A stretch of 64,000 nucleotides of DNA from Micrasema longulum (GCA_022494885.1 JAGVSM010004556.1:1-64000), one strand, 5' to 3'; numbered from the stretch's first letter, positions 21,686-34,139 are shown. Translations and numbers: made by a program. The notes: a model not told the origin generated them from the sequence alone.

Positions 21686-22258
21686 TCTTTTTTTGAAAAA
21701 AAAAATATTTGTTTATTTTTCCATATACATATTATTTACATAAAAATATAATTACAAAAATACACTTTAGAAAAATACATCTTAAAATTAAGCTATAACA
21801 TGAATTGGAAAAAATGCCTACAAAGACTTCAGCGTCTGAGCGTGGGCCATTCCTTTTTTTTTATTTTAAAGTTTATATCATATATGCATATATGAGATGA
21901 TATGAACATGAAAAGAAAAGAAATGAAAAATAGAAGGAAAACCAAATTAACATATGCTGATATTACAAAAACATGATTAATTTGCAGTATGCATTTTTTT
22001 TATTTTTAAGAATGTGTCTATCTGTTCCTTCCATGCTAATCCGAGACCTCAAATCTACTTTAAACTGTACCAGTGATTTAATGTTTTGTAGTTCTTTGGT
22101 TAGAAAATTGAAGGATCTTGTACCAACATGTAAGGAGTGCCTCTGAGCGAACTTAGTTCTGCATCCTGGAACTGACAGTATACTATAGGATCGATTACTA
22201 ATACGATTTAAATTATTATTAAACAATTTCCTATTTAACTAAACATATTTCAAGCACT
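21686..22258 (-). pseudogene. LINE-E tail nested in LINE-B
   Basis: Frame 22,226-21,963 reads NRSYSILSVPGCRTKFAQRH, then HVGTRSFNFLTKELQN and FKVDLRSRI, a jockey-type reverse-transcriptase C-terminus. Its 3' UTR contains CTCAGACGCTGAAG and ends in an A-rich tail; a relative UTR lies at 44,465-44,680. The insertion splits LINE-B and is bordered by AAAGAC on both sides (about 22,260-22,265 and 21,682-21,687 on the minus strand), a likely target duplication. Confidence 0.7.
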
Positions 22259-22580
22259 GAAATAAATATAATTTGTTTGTCTTTCTCTATTTCTGCATCC
22301 ATCAACATTCGCATTGTAAATATTTTTAGCCGTTCTTTCGCTGTTCATGTCCAAACCACGAAGAGCTCTTCTCTCGATTTTGTCGATAATGGTTATCTCA
22401 GCCTTACATAATATGCAGATCTTAACATTTATGTATCTATCGTACATAGTTTTACCACAAATTCGCCTGAGAGATCGCATTTCGACAGCGTTCAGCCTAC
22501 TTTCATTCCTGTTTTTCTAAGTCCATACTTCGCTCCCATACATCGGGTCGGGACCGGGACTCATTTTGAACGGCTAATTT
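22259..22580 (-). pseudogene. LINE-B tail, proximal half of a split copy
   Basis: Minus strand reads EMRSLRRICGKTMYDRYINV, KAEITIIDKIERRALRG and NIYNANVDGCRNRER, then breaks at the LINE-E insertion. Continues as 21,685-21,571. Confidence 0.75.
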
Positions 22581-22619
22581 TTTTTTTTTGCTTATTTTTA
22601 GGTTTAAGTCCTGGTTAAG

Positions 22620-22858
22620 GATATCTAGTGGATATAAGTTGGCCTCATTCTTGAGGTCCTGGGTTTGATTCCTGGAAGAGTGAAGGTGAATTAAAATTTT
22701 TATTATTTTTTAAACTGCGATATTTTGTTGTTCTGGACTGGTATCTAAACAGTAAAACTGATCACCTTTTTTACGTGTAACAGATGATTGAAATTACATG
22801 AATTTAGTTAATCAATGAAGTACCCTTTGTTTCACTGGGTGCAGAAAGGAAGATGATT
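22620..22858 (+). mobile_element. SINE1 copy, diverged
   Basis: B box GGGTTTGATTCC, then CTGGACTGGTATCTAAAC, ACTGATCACC and a GGGTGCAGAAAGGAAGATGA end. It follows the order of 8004-8263. Confidence 0.65.
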
Positions 22859-23204
22859 TTAAATATCTCTTTTATTTATTATAGTTTACAAACAATGTAC
22901 AATAAATACGACATTGGTATAATAATCGCAATTTGTTACGTTTAGATATTGTTCATCAATTATAATTTGTGAACACAATATGCGCATATAAGCTAACATA
23001 GTTTACATATATATTTTTTAAATTGACTAGCTTAATTAAATTATATTTATATTACGAAAGTTATAACAATAAATCATGCTAACAGGTTATTACAAACTAT
23101 TTTACCCAAACTAACAAAATGGACTATTTGATTTTATAAATTACGTAACAGTCTTCAATAATTACTTTTTGTATCTTTAAATATATCAATATCAGCATTA
23201 TGAG

Positions 23205-23280
23205 TCAGGTTGTGGTCCCGTGGCTAGCGTTGGGGACTCACGAATCAGAGGTCAGAGGTTCGAGCCCCACTCTACCCCAA
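23205..23280 (+). mobile_element. tRNA-like segment (SINE head or pseudo-tRNA)
   Basis: Six of seven acceptor pairs (GGTTGTG with CCCCAACC), a 4-bp D stem (GTCC/GGAC) and AGAGGTTCGAGCCCC are present, but no anticodon arm folds. It is more likely a SINE head than a working tRNA. Confidence 0.4.
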
Positions 23281-23299
23281 CCATTTTCTAATAGTGAGT

Positions 23300-24640
23300 T
23301 ATTTACAACTCTTTGAAAATGGCCACCAAAATTGAAATATTTGGGCATATTATAAGAGCGCTAATATTTCATTTTATTTTTTAAAAATAAATACTTTCCA
23401 CATAATTGAATAATGTTAACATACGTGCTAATGCATAAAAGTGCGCCGTCGTGCGGTCTCAATCGTCGACTAGGGACACTCAGGGGTTCATTATCTAAAT
23501 AAAATGTGAGTCAATATTACAATTAATTCAATTATAAAGATACATCGAGTCTAAAATCTGTGGTGATAATATAGAACTATAGTCATTTACAGGGCCTATG
23601 ACCATAGGTGGAAGCCAGTCGTTGTCTGCAAGCATTTGGACAAATGTAAAATATTGTTAATAATCTTCTTTAGTTAAAGCAAAATACAATGTGGTAATTA
23701 AAAATCAATTATCAATATTTTCTTATCACTAGCATTGTCACACGCATTAAAAAATCATTTGAAACCATTTTGTATTTAAAAGTGTGAAAAGGTTACGTCA
23801 TAGGGGACGCTGGGCTCACCACGAATGGCGATAGTGGCGTTCGGTGTTAAAAAAAACATCAATCATCCATCACGCTAATGATCATGGCACAATTTTTTGA
23901 TCATTAAATATGAACATCATCAAATCTCATTATTATTGTAATTAGAGCGGGAGTCATGGTATTATTTTCATGGGAATATTGTAGTGAAAATAAGAAAAGG
24001 GGGTTCGAAGAGAACGTATCGCAATTTTTGATGGAAAAAACTATAAACACGGTTTTAAGGAAATCCAAATATTTTGAGAAGGTTTAGATTAATAGATATT
24101 TCACTAGAGATGGAGATTATACGAAAGGTTAAATCCTGGAATTGTCTGTGGAGATATAAAAATACTCAAACTAATATTTTTAATTGAATCGGTATTCACT
24201 TCGTAACACTTAGTTTAAATTCTATGACATTATGAACAATATTCTCTGTTTACTATATTAGTTTTATTGAAACCGTAGTAGTGTTCTTGTAAAATAATAA
24301 AAATTGCATAACACTAATAACAAAGTTTTATTTTCATAATAATTTATAATAAATATATTTTATTGATCAAACTTACTACAGTCTTAAAGTATGAATTTTC
24401 TCTCAATGTTTTTAATTTAAATAGCAGTACCGTCAAAAACTTTATTTTTCAAAGGTTTTCCCCCACCTCAATATTTAAAATTTTATCTAGTTTGAGATTC
24501 CAAAAGTAAGTACTTATTATTTGGTCATTACTTAAATACCAAATTACATTTTTTTAAACATTACTATAGTTATAGAAACCACTTTTTTAACAAACAGGGT
24601 TAAATTTTTACGTCGAAAATAATACAAAACGTAGTTTTAC
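23300..24640. other. No gene recognised; FB1 scrap at 23,583-23,650
   Basis: CATTTACAGGGCCTATGACC and CTGCAAGCATTTGGACAAA at 23,583-23,645 are the two outer parts of FB1 joined by deletion. The rest is AT-rich and unassigned. Confidence 0.45.
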
Positions 24641-24642
24641 TT

Positions 24643-24812
24643 TTTTGCACCACAATAGGCCAGGAGGCCCCATTACAATGGGGAATTATGGTACAAAACA
24701 CTCAGGCTTGAACAAAATCACATTCAACTTTTGTGTTCTTACCGGGAATCGACCCTGGGACCTTCCGTGAGTGAGTTAAGCATTTTAACCACTCTACCAC
24801 GGAGGCAGCTAT
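24643..24812 (-). mobile_element. SINE2 copy
   Basis: On the minus strand, CTCCGTGGTAGAGTGG (A box), GGGTCGATTCCCGG (B box), GCCTGAGTGTTTTG and GGGGCCTCCTGGCC lie in the same order as 4048-4243. Confidence 0.75.
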
Positions 24813-24984
24813 TTGTAGAAAGTTTAAAAAATGTATTGTTAAGTCAAATTTAATTTAAAAAACTAAAACAAAAAAGAATAGGTTTTTGGGCGCCAAAATA
24901 TTATTATAATGAAAATATTATATTATCACGGATTCAATAAAAAAATAAAAATAAAATAGTAACTTTAAAAATGTCTAACATGAA

Positions 24985-25440
24985 ACAGGTTATACTAAGT
25001 ACCGCAAATTCAGAAAAAAATCTCAAGACACTTTCTTAATACCCATCCACAATTCCTCTTTCTTCTCTAACTCATATAGTGTCCGTGCGGCTAGATTGTG
25101 GAATCATCTCCCATCCACCATTAAAGATGTTACTACATTATCTCTGTTTAAATCACGTCTGAAGAAACATCTCCTTTCTCTTTTAATCTCTCCTCCTTTC
25201 ATTTTTCCTATTTTTTCCTTTTTCCCATTGAGTAACGGTTTAAGTTAATTTATAAACAAATACGTTTATTTCTATTTTTTATATATCTTAAGCTTTTAAA
25301 TATATTTTTTTCTATTGAATATGTTCCGTAACTTGAATTATAAAAATAAAACTTTTATTTAATTGGTTGGTTGGAAGGAATTGCCATTTGGGAATAAGCC
25401 CGCCAATGTACAAATAACAGTATGCAAAAAAATTTAGATA
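24985..25440 (+). pseudogene. LINE-A C-terminus and 3' UTR
   Basis: Plus strand reads IPIHNSSFFSNSYSV, AARLWNHLPSTIKD and LFKSRLKKHLLSL, followed by the LINE-A UTR with TTGGTTGGTTGGAAGG, the TTGCC hairpin and AGCCCGCC. The last sense codons differ from other copies (LLISPPF) through a one-base change of frame. Confidence 0.75.
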
Positions 25441-25620
25441 AAATAAAAAATAAAAATTATTACCTTAAATATGAAGTCGGTTACTAAATTGTAATTTTTG
25501 CTATTGAACCATGATTATTATTATTATCATTAAAGATACTTTTAATTGAAAATTCTTGGTAGAATGAAGTTCGTTTAAATTAGTCGTAATACTTCAATCC
25601 ACAAATTTGAAATAACCCGC

Positions 25621-25653
25621 GACCGGTTTCAGAGCTTATGCGCCATTTTGAGA
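25621..25653 (-). other. Hammerhead-like motif (copy F), decayed
   Basis: Minus strand ends GAAAC-CG-GTC. The hairpin GGCGC-ataa-GCTCT pairs only partly, and the core reads TCAAAA. It lies 100 bases from copy M, which is on the other strand. Confidence 0.4.
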
Positions 25654-25752
25654 CTGGTGTATGTTCTATTATAAAATGATATAACTCTAAATTCTCTGTC
25701 CTTTTTGTTTTTGTGGGTATAAGTGAAATTCATTTTATAAAATATATGAGTC

Positions 25753-25784
25753 TTAAAGATGTCGTGAAAGCGACAAAACTGGTC
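25753..25784 (+). other. Hammerhead-like motif (copy M), decayed
   Basis: TTAAAGA + T + GTCG-tgaaag-CGAC + AAAAC-TG-GTC. Hairpin and the ACTGGT hexamer pair; G5 and G12 are replaced by A. Confidence 0.4.
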
Positions 25785-25799
25785 ATTGTTTAGACCGAA

Positions 25800-28390
25800 T
25801 TTCTAGTTTTGAGTTTCACTCATTTTTTATTTCTAAATTAATACGTAAATTTCAATGGTGTATTAGACTTTTCGTATGTTTTTAGTTTTCGAATCGCCAA
25901 AATGGTAAATATTTAGTAAAAATTGTAATTCTTGTGCGCACGTTTGTGATTTTAAAGACAAAAAATATATTTTTTAATAGAAGCAGGTAAATAATCTAAT
26001 ATCATATTTTAGCAAATGTAAAATGATTTAGTAAATATTTAACAAGACTGTTTTCACTTTTGTTTTTTATTCGAAGACGAATGGCGATCTTTATCAAGTT
26101 GACTAATGCTGTTAAATTCATTATTAATTTTTAAAATTCAATGTAATAAATACGTTTGTCAAGATTTAATCCCCCAAATGTGTCATACGCCCATCATTTC
26201 ATTTACTGGTACCTACGCACACCACGAGTACACAGTCCGCCCAAATCGGTTGCATCAATCACAACACTAAAATAGTCGGCCATTTTGTGTCGCGCGTCCA
26301 AAAATTCAGATATGACGTTTGCATCGTTCACGAAAGCGGGAAAACGGAACGACGTTCCTAATTCAAATTGAAAACAAATGTCAAACATCAATACAAAGAA
26401 GATGCCATACATTAATGGCAGGAGCGTATTAGAAAAAATCGCCTAAAATAAATAATATGGAATGCAAATGAAAGATAAAAATGTGTTTTTTAAAACTTGC
26501 TTCACTGCCAATATTTTATTATTGAGGAAGTTCAGCCATACGTGAAATCGGACACAAAAATGTTTTCATACGCCCGGTAAAAATTAAGGATTAAATTGTA
26601 CGGCGAAGTTTCTTGAAAATCTATGAAAAATATTTTAAGAAAAACGAACTACTTTGAACGTCCTCACTTGCTTATATGAATCATCCAATGACAAAAGAGT
26701 TGTGAAGGTTTCCGGTTTACGGTAAGTCAACAGAACAATCGGCAGAACTGATCGAGAAGAAGTGAAAGAGAACTTGAGACTTTAAAAACTCATAGCGCTG
26801 TTAACACGATACATAAAATGTTTTAAAAAAAATTTGGCTTAGTTTAATAGTCTTTCAACAAATAATAATAAATAAAAACCACTGAACTTCCTTATTGTGA
26901 AGTATTATTGATAAGCAAATGTTAACAGGTTTTTTTTTTTACCAAAAATAGACATTGAATGTTGGTCTATTTGACTAGATAACATGGATTTTTTTTACAC
27001 ATATGAGATAATGTACTGATTTTTTATTATTTTTTAACTTACTGAAAGTATATTTATACTTAATGAATTACACATAAATATTTATCAATGATGTAATTCA
27101 TATTTATAAAATTTTTATATATGAGGTAATGTTGTATTCTATACAAGAGATAGATACCTTATTACACTGCCTTGAATTGCATTTTGTGCACTCAACTAAA
27201 CATTTTCAGTGAAAACTTTTTTTTAAAGAATTCTAAAGAATTCTTCAACAATTATTAATTACTGTGTAAATTTGATAATGTAAGTCACCAAGATATATTA
27301 GATATATAAGCAAGTTTAGACTCCAAAAAAATATTGCTGCATTTTTAATTAATAGGTAATTAATGAAACAAATAAAAGAGAAATCCTGTAATTCCTAGAA
27401 TTTCAGATTCCCGCCTCTGAAAAGCATCCCTGTTAAGCTGGTAAAAATATATTTTTTAAGAACAAATGAAATAAGAATTTGTATTATTTTTTCTGGATCT
27501 ATCCCTGTGTAGATGTTTATACTTCTTCTGACGTAACCTCTGGTCCACCCTTCGAGCGACACGCGTCCTGCATACTATACAATACATACTACTACACTAA
27601 TACACACGAACCGCGGTCACGTGTCATCCCCCTCCACCAGGCGCGGTGGTGCAGCCGGGGGCAGAATTAAATTAAAGAAACTGGAATAACATTAATGTGT
27701 TGTGAATGATTTTTACGCTACGCGGTAAAATGGGAGGCGCTTGGTTATATAATCTTCTGTTTGCTTTTAATTTGTTGAAAAATTAAAACCAATCAGACTT
27801 TAGTTCTTTTTGTTATGTTTGTATCTTTAAGATTATTTGTAAACATCCGTCATAGGGTCAGTTGCATAAAAAAAAATTGAATAATTGTAGTGTCAAAATG
27901 GACAAATGAGTTTTATAATTTTTGCAATTTATTTATTTTATTAATTTAATTTAATATTTATACAGTTTTAATATTTCAATTTTCATATTTTTACTAAAAC
28001 AAAAATTCTACCAAGCCACTGTCTGTAGACTTTATTTGTACTAACTTTTATAATATTATCTACATGTTAACGAAAAGGCGGACTGTAAATGAAAATCGAA
28101 TTTCATTCAGTTTTGTGAATTGGGAAATATTTGAGAAAGGATAGGAATATGGAATGGATACCTACCTTAAATATGGTCTGAATGTTCTTCAATTTCTGGC
28201 ACTGGATGACAAAATGAATTATAAAATATAACAATATTTTTCACGACGCGCGACGATTCCAACCTCTTTTTATTTGATTTTATGTCAAGTCAAAAATGTT
28301 GTATTGTTTTTGTTCTAAATCCGAATCTTCTAATTTTGAATATCTTCTATCTTGAGGTTAGGTAGGTACCACAAGGATGGGTCAAAGGAA
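25800..28390. other. No gene recognised; two unexplained short frames
   Basis: A minus frame at 26,412-26,203 (69 codons: FRFPAFVNDANVISEFLDAR, MADYFSVVIDATDLGG) and a GC-richer plus frame at 27,479-27,670 look more protein-like than background, but match no family I know. The rest is AT-rich. Confidence 0.35.
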
Positions 28391-28419
28391 GGATGGGAAC
28401 GAAAGGTAATTGGCCAGGA

Positions 28420-28872
28420 ATAGAATCTCATTCTCAAGGCACTCTCTTAATACCCATCCACAATTCCTCTTTCTTCTTTAACTCATATAGTGTCCATGCA
28501 GCTCGACTGTGGAATCATCTCCCATCCACCATCAAAAATGTTACTACATTATCTCTGTTTAAATCACGTCCAAAGAAACATCTCCTTTCTCTTCCTTAAT
28601 CTCTCCTCCTTTCCTTTTTCCTCTTTCCTCTTTCCTCTTTTTTCCTTTTTCCCATTGAGTAATAGTTTTGATTTAAGGTAATTTATAAACAAATACGTTT
28701 ATTTCTATTTTTATACATTTTTGAATTTTTTTTTTTATCTATTGAATATGTTCTGTAACTTGAATTATAAAAATTAAACTTTTATTTTATTGGTTGGTTG
28801 GAAGAAATTGCCATTTGGCAATAAGCCCGCCAATGTGCAAATAACATTATGTACAAAAAGTTAAATAAATAA
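28420..28872 (+). pseudogene. LINE-A C-terminus and 3' UTR
   Basis: Reads SHSQGTLLIPIHNSSFF, AARLWNHLPSTIKNV and SLFKSRPKKHLLSLP-stop, then pyrimidine-rich UTR and the perfect TTGCC-ATTT-GGCAA hairpin, ending AAATAAATAAA. A LINE-B tail begins immediately after. Confidence 0.8.
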
Positions 28873-29200
28873 AAAATTATCGACAAAATCAAAAAAGAGC
28901 TGTGCGCTGGTTTGGACATGTAGAGCGAATGGATAACGGAAGAACTGCGAAGAATATTTACCATGCGAATGTTGATGGATGCAGAAATAGAGGACGACTG
29001 AGAAAGACATGGCGTGACCAAATCCAATAAACACTTGAAGATGGACATGTCAAAAGTCGGAATAATCGGGGCGCGTGCATGAAAAGATGTCTGAATGTTG
29101 AGGAAGCGAGATATGTATGCAAAGATATAGTGATGTGGCGTTATATCCTCTCTGCTTACCCTTACGAAGAAACGGCGTGATGGTTTGTTTGTGTTTGTTT
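28873..29200 (+). pseudogene. LINE-B tail with (TTTG)n end
   Basis: Decayed RWFGHVERM-type block, then NIYHANVDGCRNRGRLRK, MKRCLNVEEARYVCKD and YPYEETA-stop, followed by TTTG repeats. It starts within three bases of the LINE-A tail. Confidence 0.75.
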
Positions 29201-30330
29201 GTTTGAACATAGAAATCTGTTACATTATTATAGCATCTTATATATAATTAAAAATAATATTTTTTCATTTTTTTTTTTTAAATGCAAGAAAATATATGAA
29301 AAATATTTACACATAAGCTACAATATACATATAAACTTTTGATCTAGTAGCCACTTTCTTATTTTGCTGTTGTTACACTGTGTGATAAATTAACGTTCTT
29401 TCGGAAATAAATAAAAAAATGCTAGTTACTAAATATTTGAGAGTTCTATTACCATACTTTTGAAACAAACAAACTATCATTATACGTGAAGCGTGTATTA
29501 TGGTTAAGTTTGAGAGGAATTTTGAAAGTATTACTATTGAATTGTTCGTACGAAAACGTAATATAAAACGACTCTACAAGCCCTCTGTGGCTAGTATTTT
29601 TGCTTGCGATTATTAGACTTTCCCGCCGAATTATTTGTTGTTTGTTTAATTTATTTATGTTCTTCTTTTTCTTCTTAATCGTGCTCTTGCAGAGTAGCGT
29701 GTCGTTAGGATCGGCCTCCATTCGCTTATGTCTTGAGCGCTTCTGGAGCCTCATGTAATATAAGATTTATACAAACAAACAAACCTAACATCATTAGCCT
29801 ACTACCAATAAAATTATTCAGCTAACAATATTGGTTTATAAAACACACAACCGTCAGTTATCGTTCTCAAGTCTGTCCATCTTCTGGAACTTCTTCAGCG
29901 AGATCGAGTTTTCTCTACTCGTTCTTACACCACCAATTATTTTGATCTCGGATGCTTTGTGGCCAATGTAACCGAAAATATGGATTTGCATAATAGAAGA
30001 AAGACTCTTTTATCATAGTACATTGAATAAATATATTTTTAAACTTAATAAGCAAAATCAACTTTTTTATATAATCGACATACAATGCGTTTTAATTACC
30101 TATTAACGCAGATAAATAAAAAATGTGTTTTTTTCTTTGACAAAATATTGGCCGTAAACCATATCAACCTAGTTGTGGTCTTATTCTGTAACTTATTTGT
30201 TTTGTATCGTTATAAGACTGATCGAGAGCAAAATACGGTTTTGATCGCGTTAGAGTTAGATGGATATATTATGACAATCGCATAAATCACATTGAATGAG
30301 TCCAACATCGCTTGCTTCGAAAAGTAGCGT
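29201..30330. other. No gene recognised
   Basis: AT-rich. Frames at 29,754-29,449 (minus) and 30,085-30,285 (plus) have no recognisable domain. Confidence 0.4.
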
Positions 30331-30625
30331 AGATGCTTGGACTAGAAAGAGGTAATTATTCTCTTTCCGATATTGATAATGTTAAATATTTCAATGTTAA
30401 ACTAATATTGATTCCATATATATGTTCGGCAAACTATGCCATATATATAACAAGAATAGAAAATATTCAAAACAAATTTTTAAAGTACCTAAAATACAAA
30501 TCCGGTATTTCTTATGTATCAACTCTCACTGCCTCCACCTACCATGGAATCACTTCTCTACAATACCGCAGTGTGTGTGCGGACCAACTACTGCTTCACA
30601 AAATTATGACATGAATAGTTGACTG
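30331..30625 (+). pseudogene. LINE-C reverse-transcriptase fragment, internally deleted
   Basis: LGLERGNYSLSDIDNVKYFN matches the start of the 48,370 copy. It is then joined to IENIQNKFLKYLKYKSGISY, which should lie earlier in the protein. The order is scrambled, so this is a rearranged pseudogene. Confidence 0.65.
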
Positions 30626-30993
30626 TACAGAACTACTTAGTTTAATAACAATACATGTGCCATCCAGGATTTGTAGACGGTACCACCTGTTTCATGTACC
30701 AATAAGTAAAACATGCTTAAACATGTTAAAAATGCTTTTTTTCATAGGACTTTTTCAGTGTACAATACAAAATTAAAAGATATAATATAAACTAGTAAAT
30801 TGCGTACGCTTGAACGTTTTCTGCGATAATTTTAGAATTGTTTGTATTTTTTTTTTAATGTTTAAAATACATATTATTATTCACAAATATTCAAGAGATA
30901 CGCCACATCTACCGTATGTATGGCCGGAACGCGCATGATAAAAACAACAATAAAAATGTGAATAGATAAACTAGATATGTAAATAAATTTTAG

Positions 30994-31085
30994 TGTCCGC
31001 CACGTGGTCTAAGGGCCAGCGCGTTTCTGTATTGGATTTGATTCCCGGCATGGTTGACATAAAATAATTATTTAAAAATGTGTTT
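30994..31085 (+). mobile_element. SINE1 head fragment
   Basis: CACGTGGTCTAAGGGCCAGC, GGATTTGATTCCCGGCATGG and TTGACATAAAATAATTATTT match the SINE1 head, with a deletion in the anticodon region. Confidence 0.65.
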
Positions 31086-31769
31086 TGACGTACAAATATC
31101 GAAAAGTATTTTGAAGGGTGCTTCGTGTAAAGTAAATACTTGAAAAACACCGAGTTGGTAAACCAATGTTTTCTAAAAAAAAGTTTTACCCTCTCTATAG
31201 AATTAAATTATTATGAAATGGACAAAACCTGGTTATAATATTTACAAATGACGCTATGAAATATCCGCTAATTGTACCCTACCAGCAATAAATTCAAAGG
31301 CATATTATAAATTACAATGTTTTCTTGGCAGCTTTCTTTTGGACATAATGACTTTCCCACAAGAAATAAAAATCATAAAATTGCATCAACACTCGCAAAA
31401 ACCTCCTCATTTGCAATTTTATTGCTTTTGCGAGTTAGAAAGTAGTGTCGCCATTTTGAATTATTTGAATAGCACACGTTGGCCCTCATTTGTTTCAAGA
31501 TTTTCAGAAAATCTTACGCCAATACTCCTGAAAATGATTTATCACACTTATGTCATTTGAGTGTATTTAAAAATAATGTTATTTATTTTAAATACCAAAT
31601 GTTAATAAAAATAAAAGGCGCTGTTCTGTACCGATGAAGTACTTTTTTAAAAATTACTCCTAGAACAAATTTACAAATTAAGACACAAGTAATTAAACAA
31701 TGATAAATTCTGCTCTTCTGATCTTGAACTGAACGAGTTTCTTAGACATTTTCAACGATAAGTTTAATA

Positions 31770-32710
31770 CAGGGTGGGCCTCAACTGTGTTCGCGGTTTG
31801 TTTCGCTATTTTTTTTTAAAAATACGTAAGGCGGACGCGGCGCGAGGGGTAGCGTGAGATGCGCTATTTCGTGGAATTTTTAGTCGTCATGGAGCCATTC
31901 ACGGGAAAACAGCGCGCGTTTTGTGTTCGCGCATATTACGTAAACGGTTATTCCCTGATAATTTCGAGACGAATGTACCGGGCTCACTTCGGTTTACGAG
32001 ACATTAGTCATGCACCAAGCGCAACGTCTATTCGGGAATTGATCAAAATGTTTAAGACAACCGGCTCAGCTGTAAGAATAATGAATGAAGGCCACCCAAA
32101 GTCGGCGAGGATACCAGAAGTTATTTAGCGTGTTAGTGAATCAGTAAGGGAAAATCCGCAACAATCAACTCTCAAGAGAAGTCAAGCCTTAAACAACAAG
32201 ATTACCACTTAACGAAGAATTTTACGCCACGGTTTACATCTAAAAGCCTATCAAATTTAATTGATGTAAGAGTTAAAGCCGAATGATACCTATCCTCTAC
32301 CATTTGAAGGAGATGTTCCCCTGGAAACTCATTTCACGAGGATGAGACATTGAGTGGCCTCCACGGAGCCCGGATCTCAGCGTGTGAAAATATTTTTTTA
32401 GGGATACTTAAAATCAAGAGTCTACGAAGACAATCCAACAATAAATCATTTAAAACAAAACATTGTAAGGGAAATTAACCCCATCCCACGGGCAATTTTT
32501 TGGCGTGTTTTTTGAGAATTTGCGAATGCGCCTTAAACAATGTAAAAAAGTTGGTGGAACTAACTTGGATAATATAATTTTTAAAACTTAGAAATCTTTA
32601 AAATTGTCATTTATTGTAGTTTCTGAAAAAAATAAATAAAACATTTGAAAGTTCGACAATTAATAAATTTTTGGTAATTGAAACGAGGTATACATTTAAG
32701 GCCCACCCTA
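31770..32710 (+). mobile_element. Tc/mariner-type element (DUF4817 transposase), internally deleted
   Basis: A 941-bp element with 12-bp terminal inverted repeats (CAGGGTGGGCCT left; AGGCCCACCCTA right, one mismatch) flanked by TA on both sides (31,768-31,769 and 32,711-32,712), the standard Tc/mariner target. The interior is an internally shortened transposase gene. It is a decayed, non-autonomous copy. Confidence 0.85.
31859..32560 (+). pseudogene. DUF4817 helix-turn-helix transposase remnant
   Basis: The N-terminus is open to 32,128: MEPFTGKQRAFCVRAYYVNG, then FGLRDISHAPSATSIRELIK and FKTTGSAVR, a DNA-binding helix-turn-helix of the type seen at the start of Tc/mariner transposases. After a stop, decayed pieces follow: EWPPRSPDLS (around the third catalytic acid), FFLGYLKSRVYEDNPT-like and NIVREINPIPRAIFWRVF. 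The region carrying the first two catalytic aspartates is deleted. Several frames are needed, so it is not functional. Confidence 0.75.
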
Positions 32711-32712
32711 TA

Positions 32713-33960
32713 GTACGGTTTGTCGTAACATTTTCTCTATCGTATTTTGAAGTTTTCTCCCAACTTTTAAAAAACTTTTACCATGTTTAAAATAAATGAT
32801 AATAATAAAAACACGTTGGTCAATCGTTTTATTAAAACTAATTTTAATCTATTTACTTTATACCTGAAAAAACATCGGTGCAATCTAGTTACCTGAAAAA
32901 AAATTGTGGCAAATTAAAAAGATACCTCAAATTTGAACATTCTTAATTTAGAACAAGTAGTTATCTCATCTTAACTGTTGTTTTTATACTTACAGATGCT
33001 ATGTTGTAGTTGCAGAAATTGTTGTTGTTTTTTTCTATATTTCGTTTTCTCTATATTGTTTTGTTTTATTCTAGTATATTTCATGGTAAGTATTGCATTA
33101 TAAATTGTTCAATGCTGTAATTATTTCTGTTAAACATTATTTGAATAGTTGATGAGTAAATAAGTTTTATGTGCCTGCACAAAAACATATTATTAGATAA
33201 ACAACGTACAACTTTAAAACTGTCATAAATCATAAAAATACTTTTAAATAAGCGTTTTTCGCTTTCTTGATTAATTTATCAAAATTACATTTAACAAGCT
33301 TTAAAAGCTTTAAGCTTTACTCTAATAGTAGACAAAAGCAATAAATCATCCCTTTAAAACTACACCAACTTATACTTGACCATCGCGTGATGCAAAACTC
33401 AATCTCGTTAATTTGCATTGCGAGTGTATAAAACCCTTCGACATTTATGTTTAATATTCCTGTAAACTGTAAAGGATACGTGGAATTCCTGGCTAATTTA
33501 TTGACATTCCTTGTGTTTGCCTTTCATTACCATATTTCTTCTTCAAATCCGTTATTATTGACCTTTGACACGAACCAGCGCTCAAACGTTTGCATTTTTT
33601 ATACGTAGTTGAATTACCACTGCATTGTAAATAATTGTTTAGTCAAGCATTCAATTGATTTTATGTGTAATAACTTATTAATTTAGTTTATAGCATTATC
33701 AGAACAAATAAAATGTTTTATTTACTTAACACTTCGTATCATTTATCTAAAACATAATAATTTAAAAAAATGATTTTTAATTATTTATTTATCGTATAGC
33801 AAGAAGCAAAAAACAAGAAAATCAGGAAAACAAAACGAAAATTCATTTATTTTTTCAAAATAACATTACAAATAGGTAGCGTAACATATTTAGGCGGCCG
33901 TTATATCGGAACAATATATCAAACCAAGAACACTTCAGCAATGGTTTGACATTATTATGG
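32713..33960. other. No gene recognised
   Basis: AT-rich, no frames above 60 codons with recognisable content. Confidence 0.45.
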
Positions 33961-33964
33961 TATA

Positions 33965-34103
33965 ATATACGAGTATAACAAGAATAAAAAATTTATACAA
34001 ATTTAGAAAGTACCTAAAATACAAAACCTGTCTTTCTTATGTATCATCTATTGCTGCCTCCACCTACCATGGAATGGTGGGTGGAGGCAGCAAGAGATGA
34101 TAC
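33965..34103 (+). pseudogene. LINE-C fragment ending in a snap-back inverted duplication
   Basis: The sequence CTAAAATACAAAACCTGTC to CTGCCTCCACCTACCATGGA is LINE-C as at 30,470-30,545. From 34,074 the strand turns back: 30 bases at 34,074-34,103 are the reverse complement (two mismatches) of 34,041-34,070, with a 3-base loop. Confidence 0.7.
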
Positions 34104-34139
34104 AAAAATTGATGATACAAACATTGATACAAAATTTGG

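Noticed and set aside
23205..23280. Possible functional tRNA gene
   Set aside because: Acceptor and D stems pair, but no credible anticodon stem-loop is present.
28782..29210. Minus-strand frame of 142 codons
   Set aside because: Antisense to the LINE-A UTR and LINE-B tail; no motif of its own.
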